DNA from: Brachyspira hampsonii
GTDB lineage: Bacteria > Spirochaetota > Brachyspiria > Brachyspirales > Brachyspiraceae
Assembly: GCF_002214805.1 (NCBI RefSeq)
Contig: NZ_CP019914.1
Span: 1,364,001-1,428,000 of the forward strand
DNA: 64,000 nt
Direction of reading: 5' to 3'
Shown: positions 52,472 to 60,644 of the stretch, piece by piece
Layout: every line of letters starts with the position of its first letter
Position numbering within the stretch: the stretch's first letter is position 1
Position numbers and translations under genes: made by a program
The notes under the pieces: model-generated
The model's database searches: none
Told to the model about the DNA's origin: nothing
Seen by the model: only the letters and a program-made list of their open reading frames with translations

Positions 52472-53620
52472 ATGACCCACCCACTCCCCGCAGGCTGGCA
52501 AGAATTAAAATTGCAGGAATGCCTATTAGAACAACCAAAATATGGAATGAATGCCCCTGCTGTAAAATATGATAATTCATTACCGACATATATAAGGATA
52601 ACTGATATAGATGAGTATGGAAATTTTATAAATGATAATAAAGTATCTGTTAATAATGCGAATTATGAAGAGTATATTTTACATGATAATGACTTTTTGT
52701 TTGCAAGAACGGGAGCTTCAGTAGGAAAAACATATTTATATAATAGAAAAGACGGCATTTTAGTTTTTGCAGGTTATTTAATAAAAGTAAAACCGAATCA
52801 AAATATATTAAATAGCCTATTTTTAAAATATTATACTCAGAGTAAAAGATATTGGGATTTTGTGAAAATTACATCTACGAGAACAGGACAGCCGGGAATA
52901 AATGGAAAAGAATATGCTAATATGAATATAATACTCCCACCGCTAGACGAACAAAAGCGTATAGCAGAAGTGTTGTCATTATGCGATGATGTTATAGAGA
53001 ATCTTATGCAATTAATAGAGAAGAAAGAGCTTTATAAGAAAGGCGTAATGCAAAGAGTGTTAAGCGGTGAAGTTCGTTTCAATGGTTTTAAAGATGAGTG
53101 GAAAATAAAAAAATTATCCGAAATTAGCAGAAGTATAAAAACAGGAAAATTAGATGCTAATGCTATGGAAGAAAACGGACAATATAGGTTTTATACTTGT
53201 GCTAGAGAATATTATAGAATAAATGAATATGCCTTTTATGGGGAGGCTTTATTAATATCCGGCAATGGTGCTTATGTTGGATATGTTCATTATTATAAAG
53301 GTAAGTTTAATGCTTATCAAAGAACTTATGTTTTAATGGATTTTGAAGAAGATATAAAATATATAAAATATTATCTTGACATATATTTAAAAGATAGAAT
53401 AAGAAAAGAGAAAAATGAGGGAAATACACCATATATAGTTTTAAGTACATTAACAGAGATGGAAATAAAAGTACCAAGCCTAGAGGAGCAGAAAAAAATT
53501 GCGGGGCTTATTTCGGTTATAGACGAAGAGATTGACAATCTTAAAAAGCAGTTGGAGCTTCGTAAACAGCAGAAGAAAGGACTTATGCAGAGGCTTTTAA
53601 GCGGAGAGGTGAGGATTTAA
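52472..53620 (+). CDS. hsdS: type I specificity subunit, two TRDs
   Basis: A 382-residue HsdS with two target recognition domains. The first unit ends in the helical spacer QKRIAEVLSLCDDVIENLMQLIEKKELYKKGVMQRVLSGEVRF. The second ends in QKKIAGLISVIDEEIDNLKKQLELRKQQKKGLMQRLLSGEVRI. The repeated LMQRxLSGEVR ends set the two half-sites of a bipartite target. AGGAGG precedes the ATG strongly. No long inverted repeat with the half-size hsdS at 48480 was noticed by eye, so inversion-type switching between the two genes is not supported. Confidence 0.93.
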   Translation: MTHPLPAGWQELKLQECLLEQPKYGMNAPAVKYDNSLPTYIRITDIDEYGNFINDNKVSVNNANYEEYILHDNDFLFARTGASVGKTYLYNRKDGILVFAGYLIKVKPNQNILNSLFLKYYTQSKRYWDFVKITSTRTGQPGINGKEYANMNIILPPLDEQKRIAEVLSLCDDVIENLMQLIEKKELYKKGVMQRVLSGEVRFNGFKDEWKIKKLSEISRSIKTGKLDANAMEENGQYRFYTCAREYYRINEYAFYGEALLISGNGAYVGYVHYYKGKFNAYQRTYVLMDFEEDIKYIKYYLDIYLKDRIRKEKNEGNTPYIVLSTLTEMEIKVPSLEEQKKIAGLISVIDEEIDNLKKQLELRKQQKKGLMQRLLSGEVRI

Positions 53621-53656
53621 AGTTTTTAGTATAATTGTATAATGAGAAGTAATCAG

Positions 53657-53702
53657 CCGCACCTACTGTTGACTATCTGTAATATTAAGAAATACGGTGC
53701 GG
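53657..53702 (+). promoter_or_regulatory. GC-rich hairpin in the hsdS-hsdR gap
   Basis: CCGCACC (53657-53663) pairs with GGTGCGG (53696-53702), followed by GTAC...GTAC (53710-53722). It is distinctly richer in G+C than the surroundings and lies just before the hsdR ribosome site CAGGAG. It may attenuate or initiate expression of hsdR. A TTGACT lies in the loop. Confidence 0.4.
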
Positions 53703-53733
53703 GTTGGTGGTACAGCTCGTACAGGAGTTTTTT

Positions 53734-54489
53734 ATGAATGAACAATACAGCGAAAGAATATTACAAAATAAAGTTATAGAACTTTTTAAAAATATGGGAT
53801 ATCAATATTTAAGCCCAGAGGAAGCTCTTAAAGAAAGAGATAATGATACTAATAATGTGCTATTTAAAAATATTCTCGAAGAACAGCTTAAAAAAATTAA
53901 TTACTTTATGTATGATGATAAGAAAAACAGATTTTCAATAGATAATATCAAAAAGGCTATAAGCGACTTGGATATGCCGCTTATAAAAGGATATTTAATC
54001 ACAAATGAAGAGATTACAGAAAGAATTTTAAAAGGCGAATCATACAAAGAAAAAATCGGAAATAAATATGAAAGTTTTAATATCAAATATATAGATTTTG
54101 ACAATATAGAAAATAATACATTTCATATCACTGAAGAGTTTACAGTAACTAGAAACAGCACAGAAGAAAAAGAAAAAACAAGAAGACCGGATTTAGTAAT
54201 ATTCATAAACGGCATACCTATAGCAGTAATAGAATTAAAAAAAGGAAGCGTAAACTCAAAAAATGCTATAGAGCAGATGGTGAGAAATCAGGAAGAAAAT
54301 GAAATAAGACAGTTATTTAAATTCAGCCAATTACTAATATGTGCTAATGATGATATGGTTAAATACGGCACAGCAGGAACTCCGGTAAAATTGTATAATG
54401 TTTGGAAAGATAAAGAAAATAATGATAATAAAAAAGATAAAACAGGCAGAAAAGAAGAAAGCAAAGTAATGAAAGCATTAAAAAAATAG
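53734..54489 (+). CDS. hsdR: type I restriction subunit R, N-terminal nuclease part
   Basis: A 251-residue protein covering the HsdR N-terminal region. The nuclease core RRPDLVIFINGIPIAVIELKKG has the D and E-x-K of PD-(D/E)XK enzymes. IEQMVRNQEENEIRQLFKFSQLLICANDDMVKYGTAGTP follows. An in-frame extension to 53704 lacks a ribosome site; the ATG at 53734 has CAGGAG upstream. The frame stops at TAG 54487-54489, directly after TTA AAA AAA. The motor part continues in the -1 frame. The two parts together give the normal HsdR length of about 1045 residues, so it is either a programmed shift, a phase-variable tract or a simple mutation. Confidence 0.88.
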   Translation: MNEQYSERILQNKVIELFKNMGYQYLSPEEALKERDNDTNNVLFKNILEEQLKKINYFMYDDKKNRFSIDNIKKAISDLDMPLIKGYLITNEEITERILKGESYKEKIGNKYESFNIKYIDFDNIENNTFHITEEFTVTRNSTEEKEKTRRPDLVIFINGIPIAVIELKKGSVNSKNAIEQMVRNQEENEIRQLFKFSQLLICANDDMVKYGTAGTPVKLYNVWKDKENNDNKKDKTGRKEESKVMKALKK

Positions 54490-54491
54490 TG
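54480..54491 (+). other. A7 slippery site with overlapping TAG and GTG
   Basis: Seven As at 54480-54486 sit in the zero frame as A AAA AAA with TAG immediately after. A -1 slip would continue as ATA GTG AAA GAC into the motor half. The downstream frame also offers a GTG that shares its G with the TAG stop (TAGTG), allowing re-initiation. In the motor frame the first upstream stop is TAA at 54438-54440. Confidence 0.75.
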
Positions 54492-56873
54492 AAAGACAGA
54501 GTAATAAATGAAATAGACATAACATTATATTCATTATTTGAAAAAGAAAGATTATTCGATATATTAGAATATTTTATCATATTTGACGGCACGGTAAAAA
54601 AAGTTACAAGATACAATCAATACTTCGCTATAAAAAAAACTATAGATAAAATACAAAATATAAGTCAAGGAAAAAGACAAGGCGGAGTAATATGGCATAC
54701 TCAGGGAAGCGGCAAAAGCCTTACAATGTCTATGCTTACAAAAATAATATCAAGAAAAATAAAAAACTCTAAAATAGTAGTAGTAACCGACAGAGTAGAT
54801 TTAGACGAGCAAATTCATGGCACTTTCAAAAATACAGATATAGAGGTTGAAAGAGCAACAACAGGTGCCAACTTAATCAAATTAATAGAAAGCGGTAAAA
54901 GCGTCATAACAACAGTAATCAATAAATTTGAAAAAGTATTTGATAAAAAAGTGGTAATGGATTCTGAAGATATTTTTATACTAGTAGATGAAAGCCATAG
55001 AACGCAGTATGGGGATTTTGCTATGAAGATGAGAAAAGTTTTTCCTAATGCCTGTTATTTAGGCTTTACAGGAACCCCTTTATACAAATCCGAAAAAAGT
55101 ACAGCAGAAAAATTCGGAGGCTTTATAGATTCATACACTATAAGGGATGCATTAGAAGACAAAGTAATAGTACCTCTATACTATGAAAGCAGATTGATAA
55201 ATCAGAAAATATACGATAAAAAAGGATTAGATTACAGATTTGATTTAATTACTAGAGATTTAACAGATAAAGAAAAAGAAGATTTACAAAAGAAAAATCT
55301 AAGCGAAAATGTGATACTTGAAAGCGAGCAGCGATTAATAGTATTAGCTGATGATATAGCAAAACATTATAAAACTAATTTAGCAAATACAGAGTTTAAT
55401 GCTATGCTTGCAGTAGAAAGCAAATATGAGGCAATTAAGATGAAGGAAATATTCGATACTTATCATAGCCTTGAAACAGCAGTGGTTATATCTTCGCAAA
55501 ATGATGAAGGGGCAGACAGTGATGAATACAAAAAAAATAATGGCTCAGAAAAAAAACAGTATGTAGCAGAAAAATGGAAAGCTCTATACAGCAAATACTC
55601 AAATGATGAAAATAAATACACAGAAGAAATAATAAAAAGTTTTAAAAAAGGCACTATAGATATAATAATAGTAGTAGATAAACTTCTTACAGGTTTCGAT
55701 GCCCCAAAGGCTCAGGTTTTATATATAGATAAAAAATTAAAAGATCATGGACTTCTTCAGGCTATAGCAAGAGTAAACAGAACATATTCAGGAAAAGATA
55801 ATGGAATATTAATAGACTATAGAGGACTTCTTGCCAACTTGGATAATGCTTTAAATGCTTATGATAAATTAGCCAATTATGATCCTAAAGATATTGAAGA
55901 TGTTGTATTCGACATAAAGGAAAAAATCGAAGAGTTTAAAAATGCTTATGAAGATTTAGTACAGTTCTTGCCTGAGCTTACATTAGAAAAAGCTTATGAG
56001 ATATGCCCTCCCCTTTTAAGCGATGAAGATAAAAGAAAAAAATTCTATGGATTATTTTTAAACTATTCAAAACTTTTAAATATATGTCAGTTCAGCGATC
56101 ATTTTATAGAGAGTTTTAAATATGAAGAAATTGAAAAATATAAAAAATTATTTAAAACTTGTATTGAGATTAGAAATCGTTTGAGAATTACACATCATGA
56201 AGCGGTAGATTTTAAAGAATATGAATCTAAAATGCAGAAGTTATATGATGAGTTTGTAGGTACTGATAATAATGTAAAAGTATTAAATGAAATACCTAGC
56301 ATATTCGATGCCGACTTTGAAAAAGAAATAGATTATTTAAATGAATCAAAAGCAGATGCCGTAATAAATGCAGCAAACAGTGTTATAAAAGAAAAAATGG
56401 ATGAAAACCCTGAAATGTACAGAAAACTTTCAGAGAAAATATTTGATATAATAGAAAAATACAAGAATAACAGAATAAATGAGCAGGAAAAACTTTTAGA
56501 GGCAATGGAAGTAGCATCGACAATAAGAGGCGAAAATGAAAAAGAAAATCTTAAATATGATGAGCGTATAAGAGATAATAAATGTGCAAGATCCATATAC
56601 GATAACTCTAAAAAATATATAGATAATGATAATACATTAATAGACTTTTCTTTATTTGTTGATAAATTATTTAAAGCAAACAGCGGTATGCCTAATTGGC
56701 AGAATATACAATCTATAAGAAATAATATAGAAGGAGATATAGATATAAAATTATATGAACTTGGTAATGAAAGCGAGGATAAAAAAATATTAAGTATAAG
56801 CAATGAAGAGATGAAAGAATTTTTAAAAATGCTGGTGAAGATAGGTTTAAATATATATGCAAACTACAAGTGA
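54489..56873 (+). CDS. hsdR: type I restriction subunit R, helicase/motor part
   Basis: A 794-residue part of HsdR when read from the GTG at 54489. Walker A TQGSGKS is at residues 71-77 in GGVIWHTQGSGKSLTM. The DEAD-like motif is ILVDESHRTQYGDF, motif III FTGTPLY, and the SF2 C-terminal motif DIIIVVDKLLTGFDAPKAQVLYIDKKL with QAIARVNRTYSG. The long helical C-terminus is complete and ends just past the start of the YgjP gene. It translocates DNA before cleavage. It lacks the nuclease core, which is in the upstream frame, so restriction requires both halves or a frameshift. Confidence 0.9.
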   Translation: MKDRVINEIDITLYSLFEKERLFDILEYFIIFDGTVKKVTRYNQYFAIKKTIDKIQNISQGKRQGGVIWHTQGSGKSLTMSMLTKIISRKIKNSKIVVVTDRVDLDEQIHGTFKNTDIEVERATTGANLIKLIESGKSVITTVINKFEKVFDKKVVMDSEDIFILVDESHRTQYGDFAMKMRKVFPNACYLGFTGTPLYKSEKSTAEKFGGFIDSYTIRDALEDKVIVPLYYESRLINQKIYDKKGLDYRFDLITRDLTDKEKEDLQKKNLSENVILESEQRLIVLADDIAKHYKTNLANTEFNAMLAVESKYEAIKMKEIFDTYHSLETAVVISSQNDEGADSDEYKKNNGSEKKQYVAEKWKALYSKYSNDENKYTEEIIKSFKKGTIDIIIVVDKLLTGFDAPKAQVLYIDKKLKDHGLLQAIARVNRTYSGKDNGILIDYRGLLANLDNALNAYDKLANYDPKDIEDVVFDIKEKIEEFKNAYEDLVQFLPELTLEKAYEICPPLLSDEDKRKKFYGLFLNYSKLLNICQFSDHFIESFKYEEIEKYKKLFKTCIEIRNRLRITHHEAVDFKEYESKMQKLYDEFVGTDNNVKVLNEIPSIFDADFEKEIDYLNESKADAVINAANSVIKEKMDENPEMYRKLSEKIFDIIEKYKNNRINEQEKLLEAMEVASTIRGENEKENLKYDERIRDNKCARSIYDNSKKYIDNDNTLIDFSLFVDKLFKANSGMPNWQNIQSIRNNIEGDIDIKLYELGNESEDKKILSISNEEMKEFLKMLVKIGLNIYANYK

Positions 56874-57564
56874 AATAATAATAGAATATAAAAAAATAAA
56901 AAATATTTATATAAGAGTAAAGCCCGATTTAAATATATATGTTACAGCCCCAAAAAGAGCTGCTAAAAAGTACATATACGAACTTATAGAAAAAAGAAGA
57001 GAATGGATAGAAGAGAGAAAGGAAGCTATAAAAAAGAAAAACAGTTTTGATATAAGCAAAAAGGAACTTGCAAGCGGCAATGAAGTATATTATCTTGGCA
57101 AAAGCTATATGCTTAAAGTATTAAAATGCAAGAAAGAAAATATAATTCTTGCCGGCAGAATGATGTATATGTATGTGAATATAAAAGATAAAGAGGAATA
57201 TAAAAATAGTGATATCAGAAAAAAACATATTCTTCTTGATACATGGTACAAAAAAGAAGCATTAAAGCTATTTGATTCACTTATAAAAAAATATTCTGCT
57301 ATGATGAACTTAGAAATTAATACATTCACAGTAAAAAAATTAAAAAGCAAATGGGGTTCATGCGATATAAATAAAAAACATCTTACATTTAATTTGGAAC
57401 TTATGAAATATCCGATTTCTGCTGTAGAATATATTGTTCTTCATGAATTAGCACATCTTCTGCAGGCTAATCATAGTAAAAAATTTTATAATATAGTAAG
57501 TTTGTATATGCCGGAATGGAAAAAGGAAAAGAAGATTTTGGATACATTTTTTACTAATTTATAA
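56857..57564 (+). CDS. YgjP-like metallopeptidase (DUF45)
   Basis: A 235-residue protein of the YgjP/SprT-like family. The zinc motif is HELAHLLQANHSKKFYNIV (HExxH-x5-H), preceded by KKLKSKWGSCDINKKHLTFNLELM. The N-terminal strands (IRVKPDLNIYVTAPKRAAKKYIYELIEKRREWIEERK) are typical of the family. It overlaps the end of hsdR by 17 bases, so it belongs to the same transcript. YgjP-type genes are often found beside type I RM genes, but their role there is unclear. Confidence 0.9.
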   Translation: MQTTSEIIIEYKKIKNIYIRVKPDLNIYVTAPKRAAKKYIYELIEKRREWIEERKEAIKKKNSFDISKKELASGNEVYYLGKSYMLKVLKCKKENIILAGRMMYMYVNIKDKEEYKNSDIRKKHILLDTWYKKEALKLFDSLIKKYSAMMNLEINTFTVKKLKSKWGSCDINKKHLTFNLELMKYPISAVEYIVLHELAHLLQANHSKKFYNIVSLYMPEWKKEKKILDTFFTNL

Positions 57565-57574
57565 TTTAAAGAAG

Positions 57575-57602
57575 TTGAAAAAAATATAAATTACTCTATA
57601 CT
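57575..57602 (+). promoter_or_regulatory. sigma-70 promoter of the DUF4026 gene
   Basis: TTGAAA (57575-57580), 16 bases, TATACT (57597-57602), 52 bases before the ATG. It starts a new unit after the RM operon. Confidence 0.55.
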
Positions 57603-57653
57603 AAAAAAGCTTTTTAATTTCATAATACAAAATTAATAATAGAGGTAAAAATA

Positions 57654-59186
57654 ATGGATTATAATGAAAAGTTATATAATGTATTTTCCAGTGGAGAGCA
57701 GAGATTAGAATCATGGATGGCGGCTGTATTTACTAAAGAATATGATCATAATATGACAGTTGAAGAGTTAAGAGATATATTATCAGAATCTGATGAATAT
57801 ATGGTATTAGAGTTCAATGAAATAGAAAAATCCAATTTTATAAGAGATAAATCTAAATGGGAAGTATCGGTTAAGCTGCAGTATTTGCCTATGGTTATAG
57901 ATGAAATAGAAGAAATGGACGAAGATGGATGCGGCGATGGTTCCTGCGGATGCGGGCATAATCATGATGATGAAGGACACTCCTGCGGATGCGGACATAA
58001 TCATGACGATGAAGGACACTCCTGCGGATGCGGACATAATCATAACGATGAAGAACACTCCTGCGGGTGCGGACATAATTATGACGATGAAGAAGAAAAT
58101 AATGATGAGCTTAGTTTTTATGTGGCATTAGTCGATGCTTCAAGCGTTACTGAAAATGTACCTGAAATATTTTCTGTAAATACAGTAAGAGAAAATGATT
58201 ATAATGAGGCATGTCAATGTAAATATGCAGTACATGTGTCAACAACATTTGATAATCATCCTCTTACCGACTATCAAAGACAATTAAAATTATTAGACAG
58301 TTTAGTTCCGGAATGTTCTATATTTTTAGATATGTCATGCTACACAGCACATTCAGGAGATTGGCTTTCTTATACATCAACTTTTGCATTACCTCCTTCT
58401 TTAGATTATCTATATACCATACATGCAGTTTATGATGATGATAAAGACCCTAACAAAGTAGAATATTGGTTTCATACGCATGGACTTTACAGAGTAGGTT
58501 CTATAGAATTAGAAATAGTAGGAGTTGAAGATTCAAATGCCTCTTATGGTGCATTGCTTAATACTTGTGCAAAAATGTTTATAGAAAGAGGAGTTCCTGA
58601 AGCGGGATTTAAATTTAATCCTGCATATAACACTTATGTATGCTGGTTTCCTTGGCAGGAGGCTTTGAAGAAATTAAATATTGCTGATGATATTACAGGA
58701 AGTGCTAAAGACAGAAATGACGGAGTGCATAATACGCCTTCAGGTATTTTGCTTGCTGTAGATGCTGAAGGCAATTATCATTCTCTTGATTATTATAAAA
58801 ATGAGCTTACAGATAATCCTATGTTTATGATGAGTTATTTTGAAACTTCGCTAATGAGAGAGGCTGCTTTTGAAAAATTAGAGTATTTCTTAGAATTATT
58901 GAATAAAAGTAAAGGTGATGATAAGATTTCTTTCTTAGTGAAATTAGGATACGGAGAAACAGAAGAAAACCCTAATGACTTAGAGCATTTATGGTTTGAT
59001 GTGCATGACTTCACCAATGAAGGATATTTCGATGCTACTTTAATAAATGAACCTTATAAAGATTTGGGTATGCATGAAGGCGATAGAGGAATGCATAGTA
59101 TAGAAAGACTCACCGATTGGGAAATATATACAGAAGAAAATAACTATAATTCAAGAAATATATATCTATTATTTCAAGAAGAATAA
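57654..59186 (+). CDS. DUF4026 protein with inserted Cys/His metal-binding repeats
   Basis: A 510-residue cytoplasmic protein. The DUF4026-type parts are NVFSSGEQRLESWMAAVFTKEYDHNMTVEELRDIL, DNHPLTDYQRQLKLLDSLVPECSIFLDMSCYTAHSGDWL, VEYWFHTHGLYRVGSIELEIVGVE and WFPWQEALKKL. Between about 97 and 148 sit four copies of a 13-residue unit with C-G-C-G-H-N-H and acidic residues, encoded by four 39-base DNA repeats. Such Cys/His clusters bind Ni, Zn or other metals. The rest of the protein seems intact around the insert. The role of DUF4026 is unknown. GAGGT is about 12 bases before the ATG. Confidence 0.8.
   Translation: MDYNEKLYNVFSSGEQRLESWMAAVFTKEYDHNMTVEELRDILSESDEYMVLEFNEIEKSNFIRDKSKWEVSVKLQYLPMVIDEIEEMDEDGCGDGSCGCGHNHDDEGHSCGCGHNHDDEGHSCGCGHNHNDEEHSCGCGHNYDDEEENNDELSFYVALVDASSVTENVPEIFSVNTVRENDYNEACQCKYAVHVSTTFDNHPLTDYQRQLKLLDSLVPECSIFLDMSCYTAHSGDWLSYTSTFALPPSLDYLYTIHAVYDDDKDPNKVEYWFHTHGLYRVGSIELEIVGVEDSNASYGALLNTCAKMFIERGVPEAGFKFNPAYNTYVCWFPWQEALKKLNIADDITGSAKDRNDGVHNTPSGILLAVDAEGNYHSLDYYKNELTDNPMFMMSYFETSLMREAAFEKLEYFLELLNKSKGDDKISFLVKLGYGETEENPNDLEHLWFDVHDFTNEGYFDATLINEPYKDLGMHEGDRGMHSIERLTDWEIYTEENNYNSRNIYLLFQEE
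57942..58097 (+). repeat. four in-frame 39-bp tandem repeats
   Basis: Units start at 57942, 57981, 58020 and 58059. Each opens TCCTGCGGATGCGG or close to it and encodes S-C-G-C-G-H-N-H/Y-x-D-E. Units 1-3 differ at only a few positions. Unit number may vary between strains by slippage. Confidence 0.9.
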
Positions 59187-59193
59187 TATTATT

Positions 59194-59253
59194 AAAAATT
59201 GCAGGCATATAATAAATTTAGTATTTGTTATATATAATCAGCCTGCAATTTTT
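59194..59253 (+). terminator. terminator of the DUF4026 gene
   Basis: AAAAATTGCAGGC (59194-59206) and GCCTGCAATTTTT (59241-59253) form a perfect 13-base stem; the long loop is AT-rich. The rest of 59254-59500 has no recognisable feature. Confidence 0.8.
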
Positions 59254-59520
59254 GTTAATAAATAAATTAAAATAATGTATATTTATAAAACCTATATTAA
59301 TAAATCTAATTATAAAACAATTTTTATATATTCTTTATTTATTCCGCACTATGATAACTTATACAGTATAATTTAATATAAAAATATCATAAATTATATT
59401 AATACTATAGTTAAACTTACAAAAATAGTTATTATTAGCTATAGATTTTTTTATATTTTTAATTAAACTTTTATAATAAGAATTCTATCTTAAGTACATT
59501 ACATTAAAACGGAGAAAAGT

Positions 59521-60489
59521 ATGGAAAGAGCATATATAAAAAACATAGCCTACTATGTACCTGAAAGAATATTAGATAATAAATATTTTGAAAGTATATT
59601 AGACACTAACAATGAATGGATAATAACTCGTACAGGAATAGAAACAAGACATATGGCAAGAGCAGATGAAACTATTTTTGAAATGGGGTTGAATGCTGTT
59701 AGAAACTTAGAAAAAAAAGGGATTGATTTGCAGGAAGTTGATGCTATATTAGTACCTACTGTAACAAAAGATTATATATTCCCTTCTATGGCAGGACAAT
59801 TGCAAAAAACATTGGGATTAAAACACTGCTTTGCTTTAGATATATCTGCTGCCTGCTCTGGATATATATATGCATTGAACACAGCTACTGCATTAATAGA
59901 AAGCGGACAATGTAAAAATGTACTTATAGTTTCAAGCGAAAAACTTACTAAAGATATTAATTGGAAAGACAGAGGAACTGCTATTTTATTCGGAGATGCT
60001 GCTACTGCTTCATTAATAACAGCAAGAAATGACGGTAAAGGCATAATAGGAATGCATATGCAAAGCGAGCCGGATATGAGTATTGTACTTAATGGCGGAA
60101 GTGTTTGTCCTATAAGAGCCGATGATATAGAGGCACCTGAATTCAAGATATATATGGAAGGATCTGAAACTTTTAAAAGAGCTGTTACTGAGTTTTCTAA
60201 TAGCATAGATAAAGTTTTGGCAGATTCCGGAAAACAATTAAGCGATGTTAAATATTTTGTACCTCATCAGGCTAATTTGAGAATTATGCAGGCTGTTGCT
60301 AAAAGAATAGGGCTTCCTATGGAAAAAGTAAGTGTTGTATTAAACAAGTTCGGAAACTGCTCTTCTGCAAGTATAGGCTTGGCTCTAACTGATGCTTTAG
60401 ATAATAATAAAATTAATGACGGAGATTTAGTTCTTCTTACAGGATTCGGAGGCGGATTTACTTGGGGTTCTACTTTAATGGTTTGGTAA
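59521..60489 (+). CDS. fabH: beta-ketoacyl-ACP synthase III
   Basis: A 322-residue KAS III that condenses acetyl-CoA (or another primer) with malonyl-ACP to start fatty acid synthesis. The catalytic triad is in place: C112 in ISAACSGYIYA, H249 in VPHQANLRIM and N279 in FGNCSSASIGLAL. WIITRTGIETRHMA near residue 36 is a further mark. GGAG is ahead of the ATG. It is a single-gene unit; the other fab genes are not here. A shared bidirectional terminator follows. Confidence 0.95.
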   Translation: MERAYIKNIAYYVPERILDNKYFESILDTNNEWIITRTGIETRHMARADETIFEMGLNAVRNLEKKGIDLQEVDAILVPTVTKDYIFPSMAGQLQKTLGLKHCFALDISAACSGYIYALNTATALIESGQCKNVLIVSSEKLTKDINWKDRGTAILFGDAATASLITARNDGKGIIGMHMQSEPDMSIVLNGGSVCPIRADDIEAPEFKIYMEGSETFKRAVTEFSNSIDKVLADSGKQLSDVKYFVPHQANLRIMQAVAKRIGLPMEKVSVVLNKFGNCSSASIGLALTDALDNNKINDGDLVLLTGFGGGFTWGSTLMVW

Positions 60490-60575
60490 TAAATATTTTT
60501 GAAAGCAAATAATTTTAACAATATTCATTTTTCATTACTGCTAAATTTTTTATATACTAATTATAAAACTTGTAA

Positions 60576-60625
60576 AAACAGCTAATGATTGATTGATTTC
60601 ATCATTAGCTGTTTAATTTTTATTT
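60576..60625. terminator. bidirectional terminator between fabH and the M14-like gene
   Basis: AAACAGCTAATGAT (60576-60589) and ATCATTAGCTGTTT (60601-60614) form a perfect 14-base stem with an 11-base loop, followed by AATTTTTATTTT on the plus side and by A/T-rich sequence on the other. Confidence 0.75.
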
Positions 60626-60644
60626 TGATAATAAATTATATTTT

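Noticed and set aside
53690-53730. tRNA-like sequence before hsdR
   Set aside because: Only a short stem and a GTAC pair are present; no acceptor stem or T-loop motif.
56333-56803. Antisense frame of about 155 residues within the hsdR motor part
   Set aside because: Ser/Ile/Leu-rich translation typical of the reverse of a Lys/Asp/Glu-rich helical region; shadow of hsdR.
48480-57564. Prophage or integrative element around the RM locus
   Set aside because: No integrase, tRNA target or direct repeats were seen at the borders; an XRE/ImmA pair alone is not enough.
57942-58097. Regular 39-base repeats that could suggest a CRISPR array
   Set aside because: The units abut with no spacers and encode the same peptide in frame within a long gene.
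59772-60206. Antisense frame of about 145 residues within fabH
   Set aside because: Fully inside the well-conserved fabH; no independent signals.
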